DNA of 64,000 bases. Source: Paenibacillus solani. Lineage in GTDB: Bacteria; Bacillota; Bacilli; Paenibacillales; Paenibacillaceae. Both the position numbers and the translations under genes were made by a program. The stretch covers positions 320,245 to 384,244 of the forward strand of contig NZ_LIUT01000006.1 of assembly GCF_001277345.1 (NCBI RefSeq), written 5' to 3'. Below are positions 26,955 to 35,838 of this stretch, piece after piece. The first letter of the stretch is position 1; the number at the start of each line of letters is the position of its first letter. The notes under the pieces were generated by a model. The model was not told the origin of the DNA and made no database searches. It was given only the letters and a program-made list of their open reading frames with translations.

Positions 26955-27191
26955 ATGTATTCGCGTAAAAACTCGATGGAGAGTATTCCTGAAGAAATGA
27001 CGGATGTTTGGGCATGCACGAAGGAAGACTGCAAAGGTTGGATGCGGGACGATTTTGCGTTCGACACGGAGCCGGTATGTCATTTGTGTCAATCCCCTAT
27101 GGTCAAGGAAACCAGAAGTCTGCCGCAGCTTGTTAATACCAACAAACAACAGAAATCCCTGGCTAAAGGGATCCAAATTGAACGCAAATAG
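26955..27191 (+). CDS. ydjO: cold-inducible YdjO-type zinc protein
   Basis: 78 residues. Two Cys pairs, C21-x4-C26 in VWACTKEDCKGWMR and C42-x2-C45 in CHLCQSPM, form a zinc-ribbon-like module typical of YdjO proteins, induced by cold in B. subtilis. ATG 26955 follows AAGGAGGAG. It comes right after a cold-shock gene, in keeping with a cold-response role. The same Cys pattern, including CKGW and CQSPM, occurs at the C-terminus of the helicase encoded at 45129-47591. Confidence 0.85.
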   Translation: MYSRKNSMESIPEEMTDVWACTKEDCKGWMRDDFAFDTEPVCHLCQSPMVKETRSLPQLVNTNKQQKSLAKGIQIERK

Positions 27192-27382
27192 CAGCTAATA
27201 CCTAGAGAAAGCGCTGGGCAAACATGAAATTCTTCTTGAAGCTACCTTCGGATTTTATGGCAAATCCGTCTATTTTTGTTTCATTATGACGAGATTGGTT
27301 AGGTAATACATGTACCCTTACATTTCTGGGTCAGAATGGTTTCGCAACCTAAGGGACGCATAATTCAAAGGAGTGAAATGTA

Positions 27383-27556
27383 TTGAACACGCAAACCGAG
27401 GTACTGAAGCGCAACATTGATAACATGATTATTCAGGAGAACCAAGGCGGCTTGAACGATCAGGAGAAGTTCATCATGCAGAAGCTGATGCGTGAGAAAT
27501 ACCAACAGGAACACGAGAGCAGAATGGAACATCATGATGAGGACAAAAAGGAATAA
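27383..27556 (+). CDS. small hydrophilic protein of unknown function
   Basis: 57 residues, starting with TTG 27383 behind AAAGGAG (27367-27373). Sequence is highly charged and helical (EVLKRNIDNMIIQENQGG, then QEKFIMQKLMREKYQQ) and ends in an acidic-basic tail HHDEDKKE. No family recognised. It has its own well-formed terminator downstream and no upstream gene within 190 bp, so it is probably a real single-gene unit. The preceding gap 27192-27382 contains nothing else I can identify. Confidence 0.6.
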   Translation: MNTQTEVLKRNIDNMIIQENQGGLNDQEKFIMQKLMREKYQQEHESRMEHHDEDKKE

Positions 27557-27653
27557 CCGGTAAAATCCTTGATATACGCTCGATCAAGTGATGATCGTCA
27601 GCATAACGATTGAAGAGATCATATGCAGGCATGAAGTCACTGGCGAGGTAAGA

Positions 27654-27697
27654 AGCGTAGAGGACAGCTGTTAAGGCTGCCCTCTACGCTTTTTTTG
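27654..27697 (+). terminator. intrinsic terminator after the 57-residue ORF
   Basis: 15-bp stem AGCGTAGAGGACAGC / GCTGCCCTCTACGCT (one G-T pair), 7-nt loop, seven T. Confidence 0.9.
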
Positions 27698-27860
27698 TGC
27701 CTTTTTTTAGTCAGAAACAACCGTTCGTTGACCCGAAAAATGAGACCCTCGAAACGAAATCTGAAACCTTACTTGCAGAGAAAGACCGATCTACAATAGA
27801 TACATAAGGAATGTAAGGGTTTCTTCGATCATAGTTAGGATCAACTTGGAGGTCATAATC

Positions 27861-28853
27861 ATGCCAAATCAACTTCATCCCGATTCCGATACCGGTGTCG
27901 GTTCCCCGATGGAGCCTTCTGTAAGGAACGAAAAGAAACTAGACAGACAAAGATGGTTTAGAAAGCTCTATGGTCAACGACATCTTCAGATTATGGCACT
28001 GCTAGGTATTGCATGGATGATTGTATTTAACTACATTCCCATGTACGGGATCATCATTGCATTCAAAGAATTTAATATCGTGAAATCCATAGGCGAAGCG
28101 CCATGGGTTGGATTAGAGCATTTTAAGGAATTTTTCTCGGATGATGACTTTACGACCGTCATGCGGAACACACTCGGGATTAGCTTACTAAAGCTGTTTA
28201 TCGGATTTCCGCTCCCGATCATTTTTGCACTCTTTCTGAATGAGATCCGGTCCGTTCGGTACAAGCGAACGATTCAGACAATTTCCTATCTGCCTCACTT
28301 CTTGTCATGGGTCATTCTGGGCGGCATACTGATGACCTGGCTTGCAGATATCGGAATTATCAACAATATTCTGCTGGCTCTGCACGTGATTGATGAGCCA
28401 ATCACCTATCTGGCGGAACCGAAATACTTCTGGGGAATTATTATCACTTCGGATATATGGAAGGAGCTAGGCTGGTCTGCAATTATTTATCTGGCGGCTA
28501 TTTCCAGTATTTCACCTGAGATGTACGAGGCGTCGACGATTGATGGTGCCGGTCGGTTCCAGAAGATGTGGTATATCACCCTTCCCAGTATCAAATCGAC
28601 CATATCGATCCTCTTCATTCTTGCGGTTAGTGGTGTGCTGAACTCCAACTTCGATCAGATTCTGGTGCTCCGAAACACGCTGAACGAAAGCGCGAGCAAT
28701 GTCATCGATATTTTCGTATACCATACCGGTATTCAAAACGGGCGTTATTCCTACGCACAGGCGGTCTCATTGTTTAAGTCCGTGATTGCAATCATCCTGC
28801 TGCTGATCGCAAACAAGGTGACCAAAAAGCTGAATGATACATCACTATTCTAG
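27861..28853 (+). CDS. sugar ABC transporter permease, LplB type
   Basis: 330 residues. CUT1 family inner-membrane permease: first helix after a 40-residue cytoplasmic N-terminus (LLGIAWMIVFNYIPMYGIIIAF), SYLPHFLSWVILGGI, and the EAA loop EMYEASTIDGAGRFQKMWYITLP. About six membrane helices. Start ATG 27861 follows GGAGGT by 7 bp. First gene of a permease-permease-binding protein operon that is followed by its own sensor kinase and response regulator; the likely cargo is an oligosaccharide (inference). Confidence 0.92.
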   Translation: MPNQLHPDSDTGVGSPMEPSVRNEKKLDRQRWFRKLYGQRHLQIMALLGIAWMIVFNYIPMYGIIIAFKEFNIVKSIGEAPWVGLEHFKEFFSDDDFTTVMRNTLGISLLKLFIGFPLPIIFALFLNEIRSVRYKRTIQTISYLPHFLSWVILGGILMTWLADIGIINNILLALHVIDEPITYLAEPKYFWGIIITSDIWKELGWSAIIYLAAISSISPEMYEASTIDGAGRFQKMWYITLPSIKSTISILFILAVSGVLNSNFDQILVLRNTLNESASNVIDIFVYHTGIQNGRYSYAQAVSLFKSVIAIILLLIANKVTKKLNDTSLF

Positions 28854-28883
28854 CGAGACCAGCCAGAAGGGAGAAGAACAATC

Positions 28884-29765
28884 ATGTTTAAACGAAGAAC
28901 CAGAGGCGAAGCCTTGTTTGATATATTCAATAATTTCGGCATGCTGATCGTATGCTTCCTGACGATCTACCCGATCTGGTACGTGCTGGTGAATGCCTTT
29001 AATGACGGGCAGGACGCCATGCGCGGAGGGATCTACTGGTGGCCGCGAATGTTCAGCTTCGAGAACTTCAGCGCGGTGTTCCAGAGCTCCGGCATCATGA
29101 CGGCGATGGGCATTACCGTGGCCAAAACCGTGGTCGGCGTATTTATACACGTCTTGTTCACTGCGATGGTGGCTTATGCCTTTTCCCGAAAGGGCCTGAT
29201 CGGCGGGAAATTCTATATTTTGCTGGGCACGATAACGATGTTTTTTGGCGGCGGAATTATTCCTTTTTATTTGCTAATCAAGGACTTGAATATGCTTGAT
29301 AGCTTCCTGGTGTACATAATTCCGTTCATGTTCAGTTTCTTTGACCTGATTATCTTCATGACATTTTTCCGCGAGATTCCCGACGGTCTGGAGGAAGCGG
29401 CGAAGATTGACGGGGCAAATGACTGGTCGATTTTCTTAAGAGTTGTGCTCCCGGTGTCTATGCCGGTTATCGCAACGATCGCGCTATTTCATGGGGTGTT
29501 CCAGTGGAATGACTATTTCACAGGTGTCCTCTACATTAATAACGCGGATTTGCAGCCGATTCAGACGTATCTGTATAAGGTCGTTGCCCAGTCCAGCTCG
29601 AACCAGATGATGGCCCAGGTTCCGGGCGGGGTTTCCAAGACGGTTACCTCTCAGTCGATCAAGATGGCGACCATGGTTGTGACAACGGCACCTATCGTAT
29701 TCGTCTATCCGTTCCTGCAGCGATATTTCGTAAAAGGGATGATGATTGGTTCTATTAAGGGTTAA
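28884..29765 (+). CDS. sugar ABC transporter permease, YtcP/LplC type
   Basis: 293 residues. Second CUT1 permease with the EAA loop DGLEEAAKIDGANDWSIF and the characteristic end FQRYFVKGMMIGSIKG written here only in part (MMIGSIKG at the C-terminus). Six membrane helices. ATG 28884 follows AGAAGGGAG. Lies 30 bp after the partner permease and 135 bp before the binding protein. Confidence 0.92.
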   Translation: MFKRRTRGEALFDIFNNFGMLIVCFLTIYPIWYVLVNAFNDGQDAMRGGIYWWPRMFSFENFSAVFQSSGIMTAMGITVAKTVVGVFIHVLFTAMVAYAFSRKGLIGGKFYILLGTITMFFGGGIIPFYLLIKDLNMLDSFLVYIIPFMFSFFDLIIFMTFFREIPDGLEEAAKIDGANDWSIFLRVVLPVSMPVIATIALFHGVFQWNDYFTGVLYINNADLQPIQTYLYKVVAQSSSNQMMAQVPGGVSKTVTSQSIKMATMVVTTAPIVFVYPFLQRYFVKGMMIGSIKG

Positions 29766-29900
29766 GACTCAAAGCTGAATATCCGGATAATATGCCTCAT
29801 TCCTAGGGAAACCAGAGGCAATCGTATGGTAGCTTCTCTTGCTGCATCTGGCAGGAGTTCTATATATCATCTATTTTTAAATAAGAAGAGGGGTAAACAC

Positions 29901-31574
29901 ATGAGCAAGATGCTTAAGCCAAAGAGCTTTCTGTTGTTGATGTTTGCACTGGTCATGGCCTTTACAACAGCGTGCTCGTCCGGAAGTGGAAGTGATAAAG
30001 GCGCGTCAGAAAAAGAGGATCAAAAACCGGCAGAAGAAGAAGTGAAATTGACTCAGGACCAGCCCGGATGGGAGATTGACACCTCCCCGATTACGTTTGA
30101 CTGGTATATCAACTTTGCCTGGTTCCCGAACAAATGGGGCGAGGACATTACCTCCCAATACGTAACGAAGAAAACAGGAGTTAACATTAACTTCATCGTA
30201 CCGGCAGGGAATGAAGCCGAGAAGATGAATACGATGATCGCTTCCGGTACGCTGCCTGATTTTATTACGCTGGGCTGGTATGAAGACGCTGTCAAAAAAA
30301 TGATCGAGGGCGATCTGGTACTGCCGCTGAACGAATTGGCAGATCAATATGATCCATATTTCTATAAAGTAACCGACCCTGCGAAGGTGTCATGGTATAC
30401 GAAGGATGACGGCAACATCTACGGTTATCCGAATGCTTCGTCTTCACCCAAGGACTATGAGAAGTTTGGCGATGAACTGACTTCCAACCAAACCTTCCTC
30501 GTGCGCAAAGATATGTATGAGGCGCTGGGAAGCCCGGACATGCGCACACCGGAAGGGTTCCTGAAGGCGCTTGAGGATGCCAAGAAAATGTTCCCGGATG
30601 TAAACGGTCAGCCGCTTATTCCGTTTGGACTGCATGATTTCCATGAGAAGGGCAACAGCTCTCTCGAAGGTTATCTGCAGAACTTCCTGGCTATTCCGCA
30701 GGATAAAGACGGGAAGTTGTACGACCGCGGCACGGATCCGGAATATGTGAGATGGCTGAAGACACTGCGCATGGCGAATGAAAAGGGCTTGATGTCCAAG
30801 GATGTTTTTGTGGATAAACGTCCGCAGATGGAAGAGAAAATTGCCCAGGGCCGTTATTTCGCGATGCTGTATCAACGCAGCGATATGGCTAATCAGCAGA
30901 ACGCACTATATGCAAACGATCCAAACTCCGTTTATATCGCGGTGGATGGAATGGCTAACTCCAAGCTGGATCAGCCGACACTGTCGGGTCCATCCATCTC
31001 CGGCTGGACAGTTACACTCATATCGAAGAACGTGAAAGACAAAGCACGCGCGATCCGTTTCCTGGATTATCTCATCTCTGAAGAAGGGCAGCGGGATACC
31101 TTCTTGGGAGAGAAGGGCGTAACTTGGGATACGATCGATGGCAAGGACCAGTTCCTGCCAGAAGTTGCGGAGCTGCTGAATAGTGACCGCGGGGCATTCG
31201 ATAAGAAGTATGGTGCCTCCCATACCTTCTGGATGATGATGGATGAGAACGTAACCCAGGCTTGGAAGCCTGCAGCCGTTGAGCCGTTCAAGCAATTGGA
31301 AGATTGGACGCGCGGTAAGGCCGCAAGCTTCTCGCAATTTGACCAATTGGATCCGGATGCAAACTCCGAAGAAGGCATCATTAATGAAAAGGTTATGAAC
31401 GAGTGGGGAAAAATCCTGCCGAAGCTGATCTTTGCCAAGTCGGATGCCGAGTTTGATCAAATCTGGAATGATTACCAAGCAAAGCGTGAATCGCTCGGAT
31501 TCGCGAAAGTTCAAGAATACAGACAGAAAGAATACGAGGAGAATGTGAAGAAGCTTGAGGAATTTTTGAAGTAA
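29901..31574 (+). CDS. extracellular solute-binding lipoprotein (LplA type)
   Basis: 557 residues. Signal peptide with lipobox TTAC and lipidated Cys25, low-complexity linker, then a long family-1 binding protein (FDWYINFAWFPNKWGEDITSQYVTKK... ; DYLISEEGQRDTFLGEKG). Captures the sugar outside and hands it to the two permeases encoded just upstream. ATG 29901 follows AAGAGGGG; an earlier frame start at 29826 has no ribosome binding site and would hide the signal peptide. The ATPase is absent, as usual for this class, which borrows a shared MsmX-type ATPase. Confidence 0.92.
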   Translation: MSKMLKPKSFLLLMFALVMAFTTACSSGSGSDKGASEKEDQKPAEEEVKLTQDQPGWEIDTSPITFDWYINFAWFPNKWGEDITSQYVTKKTGVNINFIVPAGNEAEKMNTMIASGTLPDFITLGWYEDAVKKMIEGDLVLPLNELADQYDPYFYKVTDPAKVSWYTKDDGNIYGYPNASSSPKDYEKFGDELTSNQTFLVRKDMYEALGSPDMRTPEGFLKALEDAKKMFPDVNGQPLIPFGLHDFHEKGNSSLEGYLQNFLAIPQDKDGKLYDRGTDPEYVRWLKTLRMANEKGLMSKDVFVDKRPQMEEKIAQGRYFAMLYQRSDMANQQNALYANDPNSVYIAVDGMANSKLDQPTLSGPSISGWTVTLISKNVKDKARAIRFLDYLISEEGQRDTFLGEKGVTWDTIDGKDQFLPEVAELLNSDRGAFDKKYGASHTFWMMMDENVTQAWKPAAVEPFKQLEDWTRGKAASFSQFDQLDPDANSEEGIINEKVMNEWGKILPKLIFAKSDAEFDQIWNDYQAKRESLGFAKVQEYRQKEYEENVKKLEEFLK

Positions 31575-31634
31575 ATAAGCAAGGAAACAAGCAAGCCTAC
31601 GTAGATCAGGCGGATGCACAACTAAATGAAGACG

Positions 31635-31676
31635 AAGGTACCCTAGATTCGATTTTGTCGAAATAGGGTGCCTTTT
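31635..31676 (+). terminator. terminator between transporter and two-component genes
   Basis: AAGGTACCCTAGATTCGA pairs with TCGAAATAGGGTGCCTT (some mismatches, T-rich loop) followed by TTTTG. It could limit readthrough from the transporter genes into the kinase gene. Confidence 0.7.
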
Positions 31677-31814
31677 GTCGCATCACGAGCTACTATAGGA
31701 TGGTATCCGATCTGCTGCTGCATGTCTTCCAATATTTCCATATGTTGCAACATGCTCAGGACCGGCTACGACTCATTTTATAGAACACGGGATGTGACGG
31801 ACAGGATGAAACGA

Positions 31815-33728
31815 ATGGCAGCACTTATTCAATCGTTTACCTATTGGTTTGGCCGCAGATCGATGCAGAGCCGTTTGGTAGCGGCTTATATCTTGATTTT
31901 GCTCATACCGAGCATCATCGTGTCGAATTACTTTTTTAAACAGATCCGGGATACCTACATCAGCGATGCTCTGAATCAGAATTCGTTCCTGCTAGAAATT
32001 GAGAGAATGAACATGCTGAATCAGATCGAAGCGATTGAAATGGCTGCACAGCTGGCGATCTCGGATGAGGAGATTAAGGATTATTTGCGGGTCCATGAGG
32101 AGCCTGACTCTGCCTGGCTATACAATCTGGTGTGGGGTCCGATTAAGGACTTACAGCGTATTCAGATTAACAACCCCAATATTACACATCTTCGTATCTT
32201 TACAAACAATCCGAACATTTTAGAGATGTGGCCCATCATTTTTCAGGAAAAACGGGTTGTGAACGAGCCATGGTATCCGAAGACGAAGAAGCTAAACGGC
32301 GGGGAACTGTGGGTATTTCATCATCGTGATCCGGACATATTGCAGCGCTACGCGGCAGATGCATCCGAGGAACTGCCCAAAGTATCACTCATCCGACAAG
32401 TTCCTGAAGGAAGCTATACAGCCCTGGTCCAGGTCGATATGCTGCTGAAGTATTTTGCGCCGAAGACCTTTGCCGGTATTCTGGATGATAGCTCGCAGAT
32501 GGTTATTGCCGATGGGGAAGGGCAGCTGTTTATGGACAAGAACCAGTTGTTCATGAGCAGTCAAGAAGGGCTGCCTGATGAGGTCAAGGCTCAATTCGCG
32601 AAACTGAAGCAGCGTACCGCCGATAGCGAAGACACGGTTCATGCCCAGTTTAGTTATAACGATTCATCGTATTTGCTGATTGCGACGCCCATGAAACGGC
32701 TGGATGCCCATTTGCTCAATATCGTTTCTCTGGAAGGAGCATTAAATAACGTGTCCAAGGCCCAGGGACAGATTATAGCAGTGAACATCGGACTGATTAT
32801 TTTGTTATCGATCATTACCTACTATATGAATTCCATAATCCTGAAGAGTCTTCGCCGATTGACCGAGGCTATGAAAAGAGTTCGCAAGGGAGAGGTGACT
32901 GCGGGCATTGCCATTCAGGGTGGCGGTGAGGTTGGAGAATTAGCACATCATTTTAATAAATTGCTTCGTACCATAAATGAACTGATAGCTCAAGGAGTAC
33001 GAAAGCAGGCGGTAACGAAGGAAGCAGAGCTGCGTACCCTGCATAATCAGATCGACTCTCATTTTCTCTACAATACGCTTGAAAATATTAAGATGCTCGC
33101 CGAAATCGAGGGACAGCGAACGATCTCGGATGCCTTAACCTCATTAGGCGGAATGATGCGCTACAATTTCAAATGGTCGGGTGAATACGTCAAGTTAAGG
33201 GATGAGGTTCGTCATATCCAGAACTATATCGATGTTATGAATATCCGTTTTGATGAACCGATCCAGCTGAGACTTAATATTCCGTCAGAATTCATGGAGC
33301 TTGAGCTATTAAAGATGTCGCTCCAGCCGATCGTGGAGAATGCCGTCAAGCACGCCTGGCCTGAAGCACAGGATCAAGAGAAGCAGATCAAGATCGATGT
33401 CATCGCTTGGGAGAAGGATCAGATCACGATTCACATCACAGACAATGGTATCGGCATTGAGCCCTATCGGCTTGGCAGACTGACCGAGATTTTGCGGACG
33501 ACAGATCATGAAGAGCTCCCTTCGGGAGACTACGGACGCGGTGGAGTACAGGCAGGAGGCATCGGGCTGCGGAATGTGCATCAGCGAATCCGGTTGTTCT
33601 ATGGGAATGATTACGGAATCGAAGTGAAGAGCGAACAAGGGAAATACACGCAGGTGACCATGACATTCCCTAAGGTTCTGTTAACAGGAGGAGGCAGCGG
33701 ACATGAGAAATCTGATAATCGTGGATGA
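31815..33728 (+). CDS. YesM-type sensor histidine kinase
   Basis: 637 residues from ATG 31815 (AGGATG 7 bp upstream); ATG 31806 is an alternative. First membrane helix near 20-40 (LVAAYILILLIPSIIVSNYF), extracellular dCache-like sensor, second helix near 315, HAMP domain, then the His_kinase core with LHNQIDSHFLYNTLENIKML (phosphoacceptor His), IVENAVKHAW, ITDNGIGI and GIGLRNVHQRIRLFYG ATP-binding motifs. Phosphorylates the YesN-type regulator whose gene overlaps its end by 26 bp. Likely senses the sugar handled by the adjacent transporter. Intact, unlike the related kinase at 13177. Confidence 0.92.
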   Translation: MAALIQSFTYWFGRRSMQSRLVAAYILILLIPSIIVSNYFFKQIRDTYISDALNQNSFLLEIERMNMLNQIEAIEMAAQLAISDEEIKDYLRVHEEPDSAWLYNLVWGPIKDLQRIQINNPNITHLRIFTNNPNILEMWPIIFQEKRVVNEPWYPKTKKLNGGELWVFHHRDPDILQRYAADASEELPKVSLIRQVPEGSYTALVQVDMLLKYFAPKTFAGILDDSSQMVIADGEGQLFMDKNQLFMSSQEGLPDEVKAQFAKLKQRTADSEDTVHAQFSYNDSSYLLIATPMKRLDAHLLNIVSLEGALNNVSKAQGQIIAVNIGLIILLSIITYYMNSIILKSLRRLTEAMKRVRKGEVTAGIAIQGGGEVGELAHHFNKLLRTINELIAQGVRKQAVTKEAELRTLHNQIDSHFLYNTLENIKMLAEIEGQRTISDALTSLGGMMRYNFKWSGEYVKLRDEVRHIQNYIDVMNIRFDEPIQLRLNIPSEFMELELLKMSLQPIVENAVKHAWPEAQDQEKQIKIDVIAWEKDQITIHITDNGIGIEPYRLGRLTEILRTTDHEELPSGDYGRGGVQAGGIGLRNVHQRIRLFYGNDYGIEVKSEQGKYTQVTMTFPKVLLTGGGSGHEKSDNRG

Positions 33729-35286
33729 TGAGAAGAATATTCGGACCGGGCTGAAAGCGATGATTGAGCGGGAGTTCCCCCATCAATACGAAATCCGCCT
33801 GGCTGCCCAGGGTCAGGAAGCGCTGGATTATCTTCATCAGCAACCGGCGGATATTATCATTACTGATATCCGAATGCCGGTGATGGATGGTATCCAGCTG
33901 ATTGGGGCAATAGCTGATTGGGAAGAACCAGTGCAGGTAAAGCCTGTCATTCTGATTCTAAGCGGATATGATGATTTCGAATACGCAAAGGCTGCGATCC
34001 GCTACCAGGTGAAGGAGTACCTCCTTAAACCGATCCGCCGCGAAGAGCTGTTCGCTGCACTCCGAAAAACAGAAGAAACGTTGAACTGGCAAGCTGATCT
34101 GCATAACCGGATTAAAGCCAGTGAGCTGCATCTCCAGCAGCTGCAGACCCATCGATTGAGAGAGCTGCTGGAACAGCCGCCAGCACGAAGCGAAGACATG
34201 GATACCCTTGCGAAGGAGATTGGATTTGATTCGTTTGTGAAGCCGTTCAAGGTGGCGGTGATGAGATACAAGTATGAGAACGGCAATGCCATGAATAAAG
34301 ATGAGCTCAAGCAATTGACCGAGAAAATAGTCATGTCCATGGAAGGGCGAATCCATGCTTGCTTCCCGGACAGTGCAGGAAAGCTGGTGCTCATCGGCAG
34401 TCCGGACGGACAGTTCGAGGAGCTTGCGCAGCAGTTTACCGAGCGGGAGATGGATGGGCTGTTTATGGGGATTAGCCGCGAGGGATTCACGGTTGAAGAT
34501 ATTAGGCCCTGCTATAATCAGGCGCTGAGCGCATTAAACTATACGTTTATACATCCGAACGTCAAGCTAATGAGTCATGGTGATATCCAAGGGAAATTGC
34601 ATACATATCCGATGCCGGATGAAGCTATCCGTAAACTCGGCAATATGCTTGGTACGGAACGGGAACGGGAGATCAAGGAGCTCCTTCTTGATATTTTTCA
34701 TATCGAGGATATGCCGGATGTGGCCTTGGATTATTTGGAGCATGTCAGCAAGCAGATCAATGAGCGGGTGCTGGATGAAGTGTTCCGCGTTTACGGGGAG
34801 TCCATGGTAGAGGTGCTGAAGCTGTACCGGAAGGTAGGGACGATGGACAATTATCGGCATTTCCACTCGTATTTCAGAAATCTGGAGCATCTGCTGCTGC
34901 ATGTAAATGAATATATCAAAGGCATCCGTTCAGCCCACAGCGAGCATTCTGAAATGAAAGCAGCGTTGATGTATATGGAGGAGAATTACCACCGGCCGCT
35001 TAATATGGCGATGGTCAGCAATCATGTGTCTTTGAACTACTCATATTTCAGTGAAGCGTTTAAGGTGCATACAGGTGAAAACTTTGTGGTATATCTTAAG
35101 AAACTGCGGATTTCAAAAGCCAAGGAGCTGCTGCGGGATGACACGATGAAACTGGCCGACATTGGCAATGCCGTCGGGTTCGAGAACACCAAGCAATTCT
35201 CACGTGTATTTAAAGAGCTGGAAGGGGTTTCGCCTCATGAATACCGGATCAAGGTGCAAACCGATGCGGGACTAAGGCAAGAATAG
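33703..35286 (+). CDS. YesN-type response regulator with AraC DNA-binding domain
   Basis: 527 residues. Receiver domain (1-120) with VDDE (7-10), phospho-acceptor D55 in ITDIRMP and the conserved Lys in YLLKPIRR; a middle region of about 270 residues; and a C-terminal AraC double helix-turn-helix (NMAMVSNHVSLNYSYFSEAF; KLADIGNAVGFENTKQF; GVSPHEYR). ATG 33703 follows AGGAGGAGG inside the end of the kinase gene. Expected to activate the transporter operon at 27861 (inference). Confidence 0.93.
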   Translation: MRNLIIVDDEKNIRTGLKAMIEREFPHQYEIRLAAQGQEALDYLHQQPADIIITDIRMPVMDGIQLIGAIADWEEPVQVKPVILILSGYDDFEYAKAAIRYQVKEYLLKPIRREELFAALRKTEETLNWQADLHNRIKASELHLQQLQTHRLRELLEQPPARSEDMDTLAKEIGFDSFVKPFKVAVMRYKYENGNAMNKDELKQLTEKIVMSMEGRIHACFPDSAGKLVLIGSPDGQFEELAQQFTEREMDGLFMGISREGFTVEDIRPCYNQALSALNYTFIHPNVKLMSHGDIQGKLHTYPMPDEAIRKLGNMLGTEREREIKELLLDIFHIEDMPDVALDYLEHVSKQINERVLDEVFRVYGESMVEVLKLYRKVGTMDNYRHFHSYFRNLEHLLLHVNEYIKGIRSAHSEHSEMKAALMYMEENYHRPLNMAMVSNHVSLNYSYFSEAFKVHTGENFVVYLKKLRISKAKELLRDDTMKLADIGNAVGFENTKQFSRVFKELEGVSPHEYRIKVQTDAGLRQE

Positions 35287-35404
35287 GCTCAATTGATGCT
35301 TACCCATCATCTCGCCGCATCTCTTGATTGATGCGGCGGGATTGCAAATGATGAGAAGTCGCGGTGGTGGTCGCTTTGGATATAAAAGAAGTAGCGAAAG
35401 ACTA

Positions 35405-35459
35405 AGGACGCCTGTATGCCATACATTACCCGAGCGGGTGACAGTGTGGCACGGCGTCC
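35405..35459. terminator. large hairpin between the response regulator and the microprotein gene
   Basis: GGACGCC-TGTATGCCA pairs with TGGCAC-GGCGTCC and encloses an ACCC-GAGC-GGGT stem. It sits between converging genes; plus-strand end GTCCTTT, minus-strand end GTCCTTAG, so it may stop transcription from both sides. Confidence 0.6.
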
Positions 35460-35496
35460 TTTCTATTGGAGGATTATGCAATCCTTGTATATAAGA

Positions 35497-35649
35497 TTAT
35501 TGAGTGGCTGCTTCCAGGGTGGATAGGGCCATTTCCATTTTGCGGGTGATTTCTTTCTGCCATTTCATATCTCCAAGCTGGATCGCAAGATTCAGCATAT
35601 CCAGATAATCGTCTATTTGCAGAGAACAGCGGCGGGAAGTCGTCTTCAT
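35497..35649 (-). CDS. 50-residue microprotein downstream of a Fur box
   Basis: 50 residues from ATG 35649, with AGGAGAG 11 bp upstream. Begins KTTSRRCSLQIDDYLDML and continues as one amphipathic helix (NLAIQLGDMKWQKEITRKMEM); no membrane segment. A good promoter (35776-35804) and an almost perfect Fur box (35742-35760) lie upstream on the same strand, and a large hairpin follows, so it forms a monocistronic iron-responsive unit of about 320 nt. The family is not recognised. B. subtilis makes small Fur-controlled proteins (FbpA, FbpB) that work with the sRNA FsrA; a similar role is possible but this sequence does not clearly match them. Confidence 0.7.
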   Translation of the reverse strand: MKTTSRRCSLQIDDYLDMLNLAIQLGDMKWQKEITRKMEMALSTLEAATQ

Positions 35650-35741
35650 AAGTCAATCGGCTCTCCTTTATATATAAACTCTCCAAGCAGAGCAAGTGTG
35701 AACATCGGGAGTTTATATTCTCAATGGATTCTCACTTGTCC

Positions 35742-35760
35742 GGTAATGATAATCATTATC
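35742..35760. promoter_or_regulatory. Fur box
   Basis: GGTAATGATAATCATTATC matches the 19-bp consensus GATAATGATAATCATTATC at 18 of 19 positions. It lies just downstream of the predicted start of transcription of the microprotein gene at 35497, where bound Fur would block it in iron-rich cells. Confidence 0.88.
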
Positions 35761-35775
35761 ATGTAGCTGATTCTT

Positions 35776-35804
35776 ATTATAAAGAGTTCCCGCTCAGGTT
35801 GCAA
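35776..35804 (-). promoter_or_regulatory. promoter of the Fur-controlled microprotein gene
   Basis: Minus strand TTGCAA (35804-35799), 17-bp spacer, TATAAT (35781-35776). Start of transcription is expected near 35769, about 10 bp ahead of the Fur box. Confidence 0.75.
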
Positions 35805-35838
35805 GCCACTTTCTCAGATTTTTTTACATATTCAAGAA

